Part shown: piece after piece, positions 17,765 to 25,874 of the stretch
How positions within the stretch are numbered: the first letter of the stretch is position 1
Layout of the letters: each line of letters opens with the position of its first letter
Assembly: GCA_016711085.1 (NCBI GenBank)
Contig: JADJTR010000002.1
Location: 626,001-690,000, forward strand
Reading direction: 5' to 3'
Source of the DNA: Phyllobacteriaceae bacterium
GTDB lineage: Bacteria; Pseudomonadota; Alphaproteobacteria; Rhizobiales; Rhizobiaceae
Length of the DNA: 64,000 bases
Program-made: the position numbers and the translations under genes
Notes under the pieces: generated by a model
The model's input: only the letters and a program-made list of their open reading frames with translations
Databases searched by the model: none
What the model was told of the DNA's origin: nothing

Positions 17765-19165
17765 TCAGGTTTTCGCCAGGCGTTTGCGCCAGGCCTTGAT
17801 TTGCTTGCGCACTTCGCCCGGCGCCGCGCCGCCATAGCTTTTTCGGCTTTTAACCGACGCCTCGACGGTCAGCACCGAGAAAACTTCCCCCGTGATCCCG
17901 GCGTGGATGGCCTGCAAATCGGCAAGCGCCAGCCGGTGCAGCGGCAACTTTTTCTCTTCCGCCAGCTTCACGGCGCGGCCGGTGACGTGGTGCGCTTCGC
18001 GGAAAGGGATTTTCAGTTCGCGCACCAGCCAGTCGGCCAGGTCGGTGGCGGTCGAATATCCGGACGCGGCGGCTTTGCGCATGGCGGCGGCGTCGACGAC
18101 GATGTCTTTCACCATGCCGGTCATGGCGGCGAGCATCAGGTCGAGCGTTTCGGCGGCGTCGAAGACGGCTTCCTTGTCTTCCTGCATGTCCTTGGAATAG
18201 GCGAGCGGCAGACCCTTCATCACGGTCAGCAGGCCGATCAGATGGCCGTTGACGCGGCCGGTCTTGGCGCGGACCAGTTCGGCGGCGTCGGGATTCTTCT
18301 TCTGCGGCATGATCGACGAGCCGGTCGAAAACGCGTCCGACAATCTGGCGAAGCCGAATTGCGGCGTCGTCCACAGGACAATTTCCTCGGCGAAGCGCGA
18401 AAGATGCGTGGCGCAGATGGCCGCAAGGGCGAGAAATTCCAGGGCGAAATCGCGGTCAGAGACCGAATCGATCGAATTGCGTGTCGGTTCGCGAAAACCG
18501 AGCGCCTTCGCGGTCGCGAACCGGTCGATCGGAAACGGCGTGCCGGCGAGCGCGGCGGCGCCGAGCGGGCACTCGTTCATGCGTTCGACGGCGTCGTCGA
18601 CGCGCGAGCGGTCGCGGGCGAACATCTCGACATAAGCCAACAGATGATGGCCGAAGGTGACCGGCTGGGCGACCTGCAAATGGGTAAAACCGGGCATGAT
18701 CGTTGAGGCATTCTCCTCCGCCCGATCGAGCAGGGCTTCGATGAGGCCGGTCAGCGCGGCGCGCACGCACAGCAACTCGTTCTTCACCCACAGGCGGAAA
18801 TCGACGGCGACCTGGTCGTTGCGCGAGCGCGCCGTGTGCAGCCGGCCGGCGGCCGGACCGATCAGTTCGGCGAGGCGCGCCTCGACATTCATGTGAATGT
18901 CCTCAAGCCGGGTCGAAAAGGCGAATTTCCCGCTCTCGATCTCTTCACGAATGGTTTTAAGGCCGGCGACGATCTTGTCGCGGTCGTCCGCCGTGATTAT
19001 GTCGGCGTCGGCGAGCATGGTCGCGTGCGCGATCGAACCGGCGATGTCCTCGGCGTAGAGCTTGCGGTCGAAGCCGATCGAGGCGTTGATGGCTTCCATG
19101 ATCGCGGCGGGTCCGGCGGCGAAACGGCCGCCCCACATCGTGTTCGACGTTTTTTTCTCGCTCAT
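17765..19165 (-). CDS. argH: Argininosuccinate lyase
   Basis: Splits argininosuccinate to arginine and fumarate, the last step of arginine synthesis. The 466-residue protein has the N-terminal MWGGRF and the family signature STGSSIMPQKKNPD (around residue 280), which includes the flexible serine loop. It also has HTARSRNDQVA and GFTHLQVAQPVTFGHH with the catalytic histidine. Length is normal for the fumarase/aspartase superfamily. Start choice: ATG 19165, or MWGG nine codons later. The start codon is only 24 bases from the divergent tlpA start, so promoters of one or both genes must overlap the coding sequence of the other. Confidence 0.95.
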   Translation of the reverse strand: MSEKKTSNTMWGGRFAAGPAAIMEAINASIGFDRKLYAEDIAGSIAHATMLADADIITADDRDKIVAGLKTIREEIESGKFAFSTRLEDIHMNVEARLAELIGPAAGRLHTARSRNDQVAVDFRLWVKNELLCVRAALTGLIEALLDRAEENASTIMPGFTHLQVAQPVTFGHHLLAYVEMFARDRSRVDDAVERMNECPLGAAALAGTPFPIDRFATAKALGFREPTRNSIDSVSDRDFALEFLALAAICATHLSRFAEEIVLWTTPQFGFARLSDAFSTGSSIMPQKKNPDAAELVRAKTGRVNGHLIGLLTVMKGLPLAYSKDMQEDKEAVFDAAETLDLMLAAMTGMVKDIVVDAAAMRKAAASGYSTATDLADWLVRELKIPFREAHHVTGRAVKLAEEKKLPLHRLALADLQAIHAGITGEVFSVLTVEASVKSRKSYGGAAPGEVRKQIKAWRKRLAKT

Positions 19166-19189
19166 GGACGGGCGCCCTCGGAGACCACA

Positions 19190-19846
19190 ATGACCGGCGA
19201 AACGACGAAAAGCCCGTTGAGACTGATCGCGGCGGCTGGCGTTCTCGGTCTGATCGCCGGCGCGGCGATCCTATACGTGAGGCTTGCACCCTCTGGCAAC
19301 GGCCCGGTCGGCATCGCCGATGCGGCTTGCGCGGCGAAGGGGGAGAAGGCCGCCGCGGTCGCCGGCGCGGCTACGGGCGACGTGGCGGCGCTGCTGGCGG
19401 CGAAATCGACTGAATCGCTCGCCGCTTTGGCGTTCGAAAACGGCGCCGGCAAGCCGACGACGCTCGGCGCATTTGCCGGCAAGGCGCTGCTGGTCAATCT
19501 GTGGGCGACCTGGTGCGTGCCGTGCCGCGAGGAAATGCCGGCGCTCGACACATTGCAGCAGACAAAGGGCGGGGCCGATTTCGAGGTCGTGACGGTCAAT
19601 CTCGACCGCGGCGGGGCCGAAAAGCCGCGCGCCTTTCTCGACGAGATCGGCGTCAAGGCGCTGACGCTCAATCGCGATCCGACGCTCAAGCTGTTCAACG
19701 AGGCCAAGGCGCGCGGATTGGCGCTCGGCCTGCCGGCGACGTTTCTGGTCGACAGGCAAGGCTGCCTGATCGCCCACATGAACGGCCCGGCCGATTGGGC
19801 CGGGCCCGATGCGCTCAGGGTGATCGATGCGCTGACGGGCGGTTGA
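19190..19846 (+). CDS. tlpA: TlpA-family thiol:disulfide interchange protein
   Basis: A 218-residue membrane-anchored thioredoxin-like protein facing the periplasm. An N-terminal signal anchor (RLIAAAGVLGLIAGAAILYV, residues 11-30) is followed by a spacer with one cysteine (Cys47). The thioredoxin fold has the redox pair WCVPC (Cys109 and Cys112) and the cis-proline in GLPATFLVD. TlpA reduces substrates such as cytochrome oxidase assembly factors. The divergent argH-tlpA pair is typical of rhizobia. It converges on the cytochrome operon, ending four bases from the diheme cytochrome gene, which is suggestive but not proof of a link to haem-protein maturation. Confidence 0.9.
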   Translation: MTGETTKSPLRLIAAAGVLGLIAGAAILYVRLAPSGNGPVGIADAACAAKGEKAAAVAGAATGDVAALLAAKSTESLAALAFENGAGKPTTLGAFAGKALLVNLWATWCVPCREEMPALDTLQQTKGGADFEVVTVNLDRGGAEKPRAFLDEIGVKALTLNRDPTLKLFNEAKARGLALGLPATFLVDRQGCLIAHMNGPADWAGPDALRVIDALTGG

Positions 19847-19850
19847 CGGC

Positions 19851-20288
19851 TCAATCGTCGTCGAACTGGCCTTTTTCCGCGCCCTTGTGGCAGGCGACGC
19901 AATTGGCCCAGGTGCCGGCTTTTTTCAGCGACGCTTCCGACACTTCGCCCTTGTGTTCGCCGACGAACCAGCGGCGCTCGGAAATGCGCAGCAGCGGCTT
20001 GCCTTCGGCGTCGACGGCTGTCGGATCGTCCTTGCCGGCGTTGGCGACCAGATAGTCTCGAATATGGGCGACCGAGGCGTCGTCGAGGCTGGCAACCTCG
20101 CCGAAGTGATCTTGCAGGCCGGCCATCACCGCTTCCCAGTTCGCCGCCGGCAGCAGCCGCGGCGGATAGGCGATGTGACAGGCGGCGCATTCCGCCTTGG
20201 TCATTTCGTCGGTGACCATGCGGTCGGCGGCGGTCGCCGCGACGGCGGTCGAGGCGAGGAGGGCGGCGGCGAGCAACAGGCGTTTCAT
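19851..20288 (-). CDS. Diheme cytochrome c (DHC family)
   Basis: A 145-residue exported protein. A signal peptide (MKRLLLAAALLASTAVAATA) is followed by two c-type haem sites, CAACH (Cys34, Cys37, His38) and CVACH (Cys130, Cys133, His134). The segment IAYPPRLLPAANWEAVMAGLQDHFG is the hallmark of the DHC (diheme cytochrome c, PF09626) family, known from Rhodobacter as the partner of the SHP oxygen-binding cytochrome. It is the last gene of a three-gene operon with a b-type cytochrome/DHC fusion and an SHP-like protein, 16 bases after the latter. Likely role: periplasmic electron carrier between the membrane cytochrome and SHP. Confidence 0.88.
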   Translation of the reverse strand: MKRLLLAAALLASTAVAATAADRMVTDEMTKAECAACHIAYPPRLLPAANWEAVMAGLQDHFGEVASLDDASVAHIRDYLVANAGKDDPTAVDAEGKPLLRISERRWFVGEHKGEVSEASLKKAGTWANCVACHKGAEKGQFDDD

Positions 20289-20304
20289 GACGGGTTTCCT
20301 TCCC

Positions 20305-20730
20305 TTACTGGCTGGCGAGCCAAGAGATGACGTCTCCGGCTTCCTTGGCGGTGCAATCGCGGCCGAGCACGGAATTGCAGTTGCGGCCGATCCATTTCTC
20401 GACCTTGGCGAGGTCGGTGTAGCGGTCCGCCTGAACCGAGACCGCCATCGGATCGATCGCCTTGCCGGCGCGGGTCTGGCCGGATTTCTTGATGTTGTCG
20501 GTGTGGCACGACGTGCAGGAGGGCGTTTCCGCGCCGCCGCCGGTGTGCTTGGCGAAGAAGAACGCCTTGCCCGCGGCCGCGTCGAAGCCGGAGAAAGCCG
20601 GGTCGGCGGCTTTGGCCTTGTCAGCCCAGGCGGCGATGATGGCGTCCTGGCCGGGACCGGCGGAGGCAGCGCCGGTGAAAGCGGCGGCGGCCAGACCGAT
20701 GGCCATGGCGATGGCGCGGGCGTGTTTCAT
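20305..20730 (-). CDS. shp: SHP-type monoheme cytochrome c (DUF1924)
   Basis: A 141-residue exported cytochrome. The signal peptide ends near ASA (residue 24), one haem site CTSCH (Cys72, Cys75, His76) lies mid-protein, and the C-terminal RNCNSVLGRDCTAKE carries two cysteines (118, 126) that can form the disulfide known from SHP. DUF1924/SHP proteins bind oxygen or nitric oxide at a haem with an asparagine sixth ligand; Asn117 or Asn119 are candidates here. The physiological role of the family is not settled. Its ATG overlaps the stop of the upstream cytochrome b/DHC gene (ATGA), which argues for obligate co-expression. Confidence 0.85.
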   Translation of the reverse strand: MKHARAIAMAIGLAAAAFTGAASAGPGQDAIIAAWADKAKAADPAFSGFDAAAGKAFFFAKHTGGGAETPSCTSCHTDNIKKSGQTRAGKAIDPMAVSVQADRYTDLAKVEKWIGRNCNSVLGRDCTAKEAGDVISWLASQ

Positions 20731-21869
20731 GATGACTCCTTGGGTGGCTTGGGGATGTTGATTTTCTGCGGGGCGAAGAGCCCGGATTCGGCGTCGCCAT
20801 GGCAGGCGGCGCAATTGACCGGGCCGCCGATGTCCTTGCGCTTGAAGGTCTCGGCCGGAACGTCGTCGTGAATGCGCTTCCAGCGCGCGGTGGCGGTGAT
20901 GCGCAGCGGCTCGGCGGCGTCGGGCTGACGGAAGGAATTGGCGGCGCGAGTGTCGTAATGCCCGGCGGCGTTGGCGACGAGCCAGTCTCGGATATTCTCC
21001 ATCGCCCCGGCGTCGAGCGACGCGTCCTCGCCGAAATGGTCGTCGAGCGTCGCCATGATTTTTTCCCACGACGCGGCCGGCAGCAGGCTCGGGTGGTGCG
21101 GCGTGTGGCAGTCGCCGCACTCGGCTTTCCATTCGGCCAGAACGGGGCCGGACGGAATGAAGGGCGCGGGCAGGCGATCGGCCCAGGAAACGATGGCGAA
21201 CGTCGCGGCGGCCAGGCCCAGAAGCGCGAGCGTGGCGACAACGGGACGGGCGGCGCGCTTTGGCGTGGAGTCCGGGCGGGGGCGCTTGAGGCCGGTCACC
21301 ATGGCGCGGGCGAGGTTTTCCTTCTCGCGGCGCGATTCGAAAATCACGCCGCCGAGATGCAGCGCCACGAGGCCAATAACGCCCCAGGCGAGAAATTCAT
21401 GGATTTCCTTGGCCGTGCGTCCGCTTGCATAGCTGGACAGCGCCGCCAAGGGGCCCTGGCGCACGACGCCGCCAAGCGTCCACAGACCGGTCAGGGCGAG
21501 GGCGACGATGATCGCCAGCAGCGCGTAGACCATCAGCGCGCCGAGCGGATTGTGGCCGTAGCCTGCGGCATGCTTGCCTGACAAATGGGCGCGGACGCCG
21601 GCGAGCGAAGGCGGAAACGACGAGAAACGTGCGTGGGTCGCGCCGGTCAGTCCCCAGACGAGGCGAAAGGCGATCAGCGCGGCGGCGGCGTAGCCGGCCC
21701 AGAGGTGGAAGTCGAGCCAGTTTTTCGGACCGAAAAAGCCTGAAAGCGCAGCGCCTGCGACGAAGATGACCAGCAGCCAATGGAACAACCGCACGCCGGC
21801 GTCCCATACGCGCACGTCGCCGCTCGCGGTCTCGCCGCTGGTTCCCGATTGATTTGCGATTCTGTCCAT
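20727..21869 (-). CDS. Cytochrome b561-type membrane protein fused to a diheme cytochrome c domain
   Basis: A 380-residue fusion. Residues about 20-190 form a b561/hydrogenase-type cytochrome b with four membrane helices and candidate haem ligands His30, His55, His157 and His171. After a basic linker (LKRPRPDSTPKRAARP) a fifth membrane segment (about 209-228) places a DHC domain in the periplasm. That domain has haem sites CGDCH (Cys251, Cys254, His255) and CAACH (Cys353, Cys356, His357) and the DHC motif HPSLLPAASWEKIMATL. It probably takes electrons from the quinol pool and passes them to the SHP and DHC proteins encoded next in the operon. In the described Rhodobacter arrangement these domains are, as I recall, separate genes. 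No nearby two-component regulator is seen. Confidence 0.86.
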   Translation of the reverse strand: MDRIANQSGTSGETASGDVRVWDAGVRLFHWLLVIFVAGAALSGFFGPKNWLDFHLWAGYAAAALIAFRLVWGLTGATHARFSSFPPSLAGVRAHLSGKHAAGYGHNPLGALMVYALLAIIVALALTGLWTLGGVVRQGPLAALSSYASGRTAKEIHEFLAWGVIGLVALHLGGVIFESRREKENLARAMVTGLKRPRPDSTPKRAARPVVATLALLGLAAATFAIVSWADRLPAPFIPSGPVLAEWKAECGDCHTPHHPSLLPAASWEKIMATLDDHFGEDASLDAGAMENIRDWLVANAAGHYDTRAANSFRQPDAAEPLRITATARWKRIHDDVPAETFKRKDIGGPVNCAACHGDAESGLFAPQKINIPKPPKESS

Positions 21870-21953
21870 GCCCGGCTTGTGGCGCGCCGCGCATGACAGA
21901 AAGCTGACAAGTCATTGCCAGGCGAGGCTTTTCGCCCGCGATCCCTCGGCCCG

Positions 21954-22832
21954 TCAGCGCGTCGGCACTGGCGTCGGACCGGAATAGTCGTAGAAGCCCC
22001 GGCCGGATTTGCGCCCGAGCCAGCCGGCCTCGACATATTTCACCAGCAGCGGGCAGGGCCGGTATTTGGAATCGGCCAGCCCGTCATAGAGCACCTGCAT
22101 GATCGACAGGCAGGTGTCGAGTCCGATGAAATCGGCCAATTGCAGCGGTCCCATCGGGTGGTTGGCGCCGAGCCGCATGGCGGTGTCGATGGCGTCGACC
22201 GAACCGACGCCCTCGTAGAGCGTATAGATCGCTTCGTTGATCATCGGCAGCAGGATGCGGTTGACGATGAAGGCGGGAAAATCCTCCGCCATGGTCGAGG
22301 TCTTGTCGAGCGAGGCGACGAACTCTTTCGCCGCCGAAAAGGTCGCGTCGTCGGTGGCGATGCCGCGCACCAATTCGACCAGCTTCATCACCGGCACGGG
22401 ATTCATGAAATGTATGCCGATGAACCGGTTCGGCCGGTCGGTTTGCGAGGCGAGGCGGGTGATCGAAATCGACGACGTGTTGGTCGCCAGCATCGTGTCG
22501 GGCCGAGCACCGGGCAAAGCTGGGTGAAAATCTTCTTCTTGACCGCCTCATCCTCGGTCGCCGCCTCGATGACGAGATCTGCGGGCGCCAGATCGGCGTA
22601 AGTGGGGGCGGCGGAAATGCGGGCCACCGCCTCGGCGCGGGCCATTTCGTCGAGCTTGCCGGAGGCGACGGCGCGCGACAGGGTGCCATTGACGGTGGCG
22701 GCCCTTTTCGACGCGGTCCATGGTGACGTCATTGAGGAGTACGCGATAGCCGGCGAGGGAGGCGACATGGGCGATGCCGCTGCCCATTTGTCCCGAGCCG
22801 ATGACGCCGATCGTTTTGATCCTGCCGGTCAT
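21954..22832 (-). CDS. hbd: 3-hydroxybutyryl-CoA dehydrogenase, with two frameshifts
   Basis: NAD(P)-dependent oxidation of 3-hydroxyacyl-CoA in butyrate/PHB or fatty acid metabolism. From ATG 22832 the dinucleotide loop TIGVIGSGQMGSGIA is followed by VLLNDVTMDRVEK. Near 22701-22708 the frame breaks and resumes with AATVNGTLSRAVASGKLD through VIEAATEDEAVKKKIF. Near 22503 it breaks again and resumes as PDTMLATNTSSISITRLA, then HFMNPVPVMKLVELVRG, with the catalytic histidine, and continues to a normal C-terminus. The second break is one lost base; the first is a net two lost (or one gained). The total span equals a family-length protein of about 293 residues. It follows etfB-etfA, from which it is separated by a terminator. 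Confidence 0.9.
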
Positions 22833-22881
22833 GTTCGTTACGATCCCGGAGGGGATCGCCTTCCCTGTTATTGTGCAGCGC

Positions 22882-22920
22882 AAAAATATCGGCCGGGGGG
22901 ACTGCCGTCCAGCCCGGCCG
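22882..22920 (-). terminator. Rho-independent terminator after etfBA
   Basis: Read on the minus strand, CGGCCGGG pairs with CCCGGCCG around an inner GGAC/GTCC stem with a GGCA loop, and the hairpin is followed by ATATTTTT. It lies between the etfA stop and the hbd start, so it should end the etfB-etfA transcript and separate it at least partly from hbd. Confidence 0.75.
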
Positions 22921-22950
22921 CGGCTATTTTTGCGCGCCTTTCGGCCAAAC

Positions 22951-23880
22951 TCAAAGCGCTTTTTCGAGTTCCGGCAGGATGACGAACAGGTCGCCGACGA
23001 TGCCGAAATCGGCCACCTGGAAGATCGGCGCCTCCTCGTCCTTGTTGATGGCGACGATGACCTTGGAATCCTTCATGCCGGCCAGATGCTGGATGGCGCC
23101 GGAAATGCCGCAGGCGATGTAAAGCTGCGGGGCGACGACCTTGCCCGTCTGGCCGACCTGCCAGTCATTCGGGGCGTAACCCGCATCGACGGCGGCGCGC
23201 GAGGCGCCGACCGCCGCGCCGAGCTTGTCGGCGACGGGCAGGATGACTTCCTTGAATTTTTCCGAAGAACCGAGCGCGCGGCCGCCGGAAATGATGATCT
23301 TGGCCGAGGTCAGCTCCGGGCGGTCGCCGCCGGAAAGCTTGTTCTCGACGAAGGCCGACAGGCCCGGATCGCCGGGGACGCCGACGCTCTCCACCTTGGC
23401 CGAACCGCCATCGGCGGCGGCGGCGAAGGAGGCGGTGCGCACCGTGACGACCTTCTTGGCGTCGGTCGATTGCACTGTCTGGATGGCGTTGCCGGCATAG
23501 ATCGGCCGTTTGAACGTGTCGGAGGAAACCACATCGATGATTTCGGAGATTTGCATGACATCGAGCAGGGCGGCGACGCGCGGCAGCACGTTCTTGCCCA
23601 TCGACGTCGCCGGGGCGACGATGGCGTCGTAGCCGCCGGCGAGCGATACGATCAGCGCCGCGACCGGTTCGGCGAGGCCGTCGGCAAGGCTGTCGGCTTC
23701 GGCGAGCAGGACTTTCCCGGCGCCGGCCAGTTTCGCGGCGGCGTCGGCGGCGCCCTTGGCGCCCTTGCCGGCGACCAGAACATGAACGTCGGAACCCATT
23801 TTCAGGGCAGCGGTCAGCGCCTTGGCGGTCTGGTCGGACAAGCTGGCGTTGTCATGGTCGGCGAGGAGAAGAATGGCCAT
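22951..23880 (-). CDS. etfA: Electron transfer flavoprotein alpha subunit
   Basis: A 309-residue subunit that carries the catalytic FAD and passes electrons from acyl-CoA dehydrogenases to the quinone pool through ETF-QO. The N-terminal half starts MAILLLADHDNASLSDQTAKAL. The C-terminal FAD-binding domain includes IIISGGRALGSSEKFKEV, VGASRAAVDAGYAPNDWQVG, QTGKVVAPQLYIACGISGAI and AINKDEEAPIFQVADFGIVGD, all canonical. It lies 20 bases downstream of etfB on the minus strand. Its transcript appears to end at the hairpin just downstream. Confidence 0.95.
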   Translation of the reverse strand: MAILLLADHDNASLSDQTAKALTAALKMGSDVHVLVAGKGAKGAADAAAKLAGAGKVLLAEADSLADGLAEPVAALIVSLAGGYDAIVAPATSMGKNVLPRVAALLDVMQISEIIDVVSSDTFKRPIYAGNAIQTVQSTDAKKVVTVRTASFAAAADGGSAKVESVGVPGDPGLSAFVENKLSGGDRPELTSAKIIISGGRALGSSEKFKEVILPVADKLGAAVGASRAAVDAGYAPNDWQVGQTGKVVAPQLYIACGISGAIQHLAGMKDSKVIVAINKDEEAPIFQVADFGIVGDLFVILPELEKAL

Positions 23881-23900
23881 TTTGTTTCCCTTTCCGTCCC

Positions 23901-24647
23901 TTAAAGCACGCCGGCCGATTTGAGGCTCGACACAAGCTCCTGCACTGTCTTGACCTTGACGCCGGCCTTTCGGCCGCCCGGCTCTTCGGTCTTCAGCACC
24001 TTGAGACGCGCCCTGACCTCGACGCCGTAGTCGGCCGGGGATTTTTCATCGAGCGGCTTTTTCTTCGCCTTCATGATGTTGGGCAGCGAAGCGTAGCGCG
24101 GCTGGTTGAGCCGCAGATCGGTGGTGATGATCGCCGGCATCTTGACCGAAACGACCTGCAGGCCGCCGTCGACTTCGCGAGTGACCTTGGCGTTTCCGCC
24201 ATCGATCTCGACCTTGGAGGCGAATGTGCCCTGGCTCCAGCCGGTCAGCGCGGCGAGCATCTGGCCGGTCTGGTTGGCGTCGTCGTCGATGGCCTGCTTG
24301 CCGAGAATGACGAGGCCGGGCTGCTCGGCGTCGACAACGCCCTTCAACAGCTTGGCGACGGTCAGCGGCTCGACGGTTTCGTCGACCTTGACGAGGATGG
24401 CGCGGTCGGCGCCCATGGCGAGCGCGGTGCGAAGGGTTTCCTGCGCCTGGGCCGGACCGATCGAGACAACGATGATCTCTTCGACCTTGCCGGCTTCCTT
24501 GAGGCGGATCGCCTCTTCGACGGCGATTTCATCGAACGGGTTCATCGACATCTTGACGTTGGCGAGGTCGACGCCCGATCCGTCGGCCTTGACGCGAATC
24601 TTGACGTTGTAATCGACGACCCGCTTGACGGGGACGAGAACCTTCAT
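23901..24647 (-). CDS. etfB: Electron transfer flavoprotein beta subunit
   Basis: The 248-residue AMP-binding partner of EtfA. It begins MKVLVPVKRVVDYNVKIRVK and contains SMNPFDEIAVEEAIRLKEAG, GADRAILVKVDE, LGKQAIDDDANQTGQMLAAL and the C-terminal LRLNQPRYASLPNIMKAKKKP, the recognition loop region conserved in the beta subunit. It leads the etfB-etfA pair. The start codon lies only about 60 bases from the end of a MITE-like repeat element, so the promoter may be supplied by, or sit next to, that element. Confidence 0.95.
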   Translation of the reverse strand: MKVLVPVKRVVDYNVKIRVKADGSGVDLANVKMSMNPFDEIAVEEAIRLKEAGKVEEIIVVSIGPAQAQETLRTALAMGADRAILVKVDETVEPLTVAKLLKGVVDAEQPGLVILGKQAIDDDANQTGQMLAALTGWSQGTFASKVEIDGGNAKVTREVDGGLQVVSVKMPAIITTDLRLNQPRYASLPNIMKAKKKPLDEKSPADYGVEVRARLKVLKTEEPGGRKAGVKVKTVQELVSSLKSAGVL

Positions 24648-24706
24648 GGGAAAACCTCTCGTGGCTTGGGTTGTGGCCGTGCTCTACGCATGAAGCACGC
24701 GCCGGT

Positions 24707-25016
24707 CTAGAGCGTTTCTCGATCAAATTGAATCGTTTGAGCACCGAGATTTCGCGACTTGGCCAGAAGCGGAAGGCGACGCGATGCGCGCATCGCCAGC
24801 GTTTCGCGATGCCGTCCAGGGCGGGAAAGACCAAGCTGAAACGATTGCAATTCGCCAATGAAAACAGCGCACTGGCCGATCCGGCTTGGCGGTGCTTTCC
24901 GTTCCGGCCATGTCGAAATCCTCGCGCGATATTCATATCGCGCTCCGGTCTTCTCCTCGCCGGATCGAAAAATCCCTGCCATCAAACTGCTCCAATTTGA
25001 GCGAGAAACGCTCTAG
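24707..25016. repeat. MITE-like element with long terminal inverted repeats
   Basis: The 459-base gap between etfB and the rhomboid gene holds no convincing gene. It is dominated by an element bounded by near-identical inverted ends of about 32 bases: 24707-24738 (CTAGAGCGTTTCTCGATCAA...) and 24984-25016 (reverse complement CTAGAGCGTTTCTCGCTCAA...). The two ends differ at only a few positions, and both terminate in CTAG, which could be a target duplication. Inside, AAACGATTGCAATT (about 24839) resembles a third, inverted copy of the inner end sequence. No transposase is encoded, so if mobile it is non-autonomous. It could equally be a pair of intergenic palindromic repeat units. Confidence 0.65.
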
Positions 25017-25106
25017 CCGATTGCCGACACCGGCGGCTCTAAATCCGGCCTGGCCAACGGCCGACCGTCTAGTTCCGGTTGACGTGCACGTCAATACGCC
25101 CTTCGC

Positions 25107-25868
25107 TTAACCTTCCCGGCCGCGGCCCCAGCGCGGCGCTTCGAGCGGCGGCGGCGGCGTCTCGATCTCGACCGCGACCGGGGTGACGATTTCGCGGTCG
25201 AACAACGGCACGCCCGGCCGACGCAGAACGAGCACCAGCAAGCCGCCGGCGATCAACCCGCCGACATGGGCGGCGTAGGAAACGCCATCCTCGAGATCGG
25301 CCAGCAACATGAAGATCTGCAGGCCGACCCAGAACAGCAGCGGGTAAATCGCCGGCAAGCGCAGGGGAATGCGCCCCAGCGCCAGCACCCAGATGCGCAC
25401 TTTCGGATGCAGCAGCAGATAGGCGGCGATGATGCCGGCGACGGCGCCGGACGCGCCGATCAGCGGGACGTCGGATTGCGGCGCGATCATCCCGTGGACG
25501 AAAGCGCCCGCGGCGGCGCAGGCGAGATAGAACAACAGGTATTTCACATGCCCCATCGCGTCCTCGACATTGTCGCCGAAGACCCAGAGAAACAGCATGT
25601 TGCCGCCCAGATGCAGCAAATTGCCGTGCAGGAAGGCGTAGGAGAGATAGGTCGCCGACTCCGGCACCAGCAGCCAGTCCGGCGCGGGCGCGCCGTCGTT
25701 GACGACGACCGGCACATAACCGAAACCGTAGGTCGCGGCCGTGGCGAAGGCCTCGGAATTGAGATTGACGCCAAGATAGACCAGCACGTTGGCGGCGATC
25801 AGGGCGATGGTGACGAATTGCGCCTTGATGTGGCGAAGCTGGTTGGCGTCATGCAGGGGAATGAACAT
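25107..25868 (-). CDS. Rhomboid-family intramembrane serine protease
   Basis: A 253-residue protein with six or seven membrane segments and the complete rhomboid active site: HGNLLHLGGNMLFLWVFG (His86 and Asn90, oxyanion region), GASGAVAGIIAAY with nucleophile Ser140, and AAHVGGLIAG with catalytic His201. Such proteases cut membrane protein substrates within or near the bilayer; the substrate is unknown. The C-terminal 30 residues form a proline-rich cytoplasmic tail. It lies seven bases downstream of the PduO gene in a minus-strand run that also includes the HIG1-like and SDR genes. Confidence 0.9.
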   Translation of the reverse strand: MFIPLHDANQLRHIKAQFVTIALIAANVLVYLGVNLNSEAFATAATYGFGYVPVVVNDGAPAPDWLLVPESATYLSYAFLHGNLLHLGGNMLFLWVFGDNVEDAMGHVKYLLFYLACAAAGAFVHGMIAPQSDVPLIGASGAVAGIIAAYLLLHPKVRIWVLALGRIPLRLPAIYPLLFWVGLQIFMLLADLEDGVSYAAHVGGLIAGGLLVLVLRRPGVPLFDREIVTPVAVEIETPPPPLEAPRWGRGREG

Positions 25869-25874
25869 GTTCGC

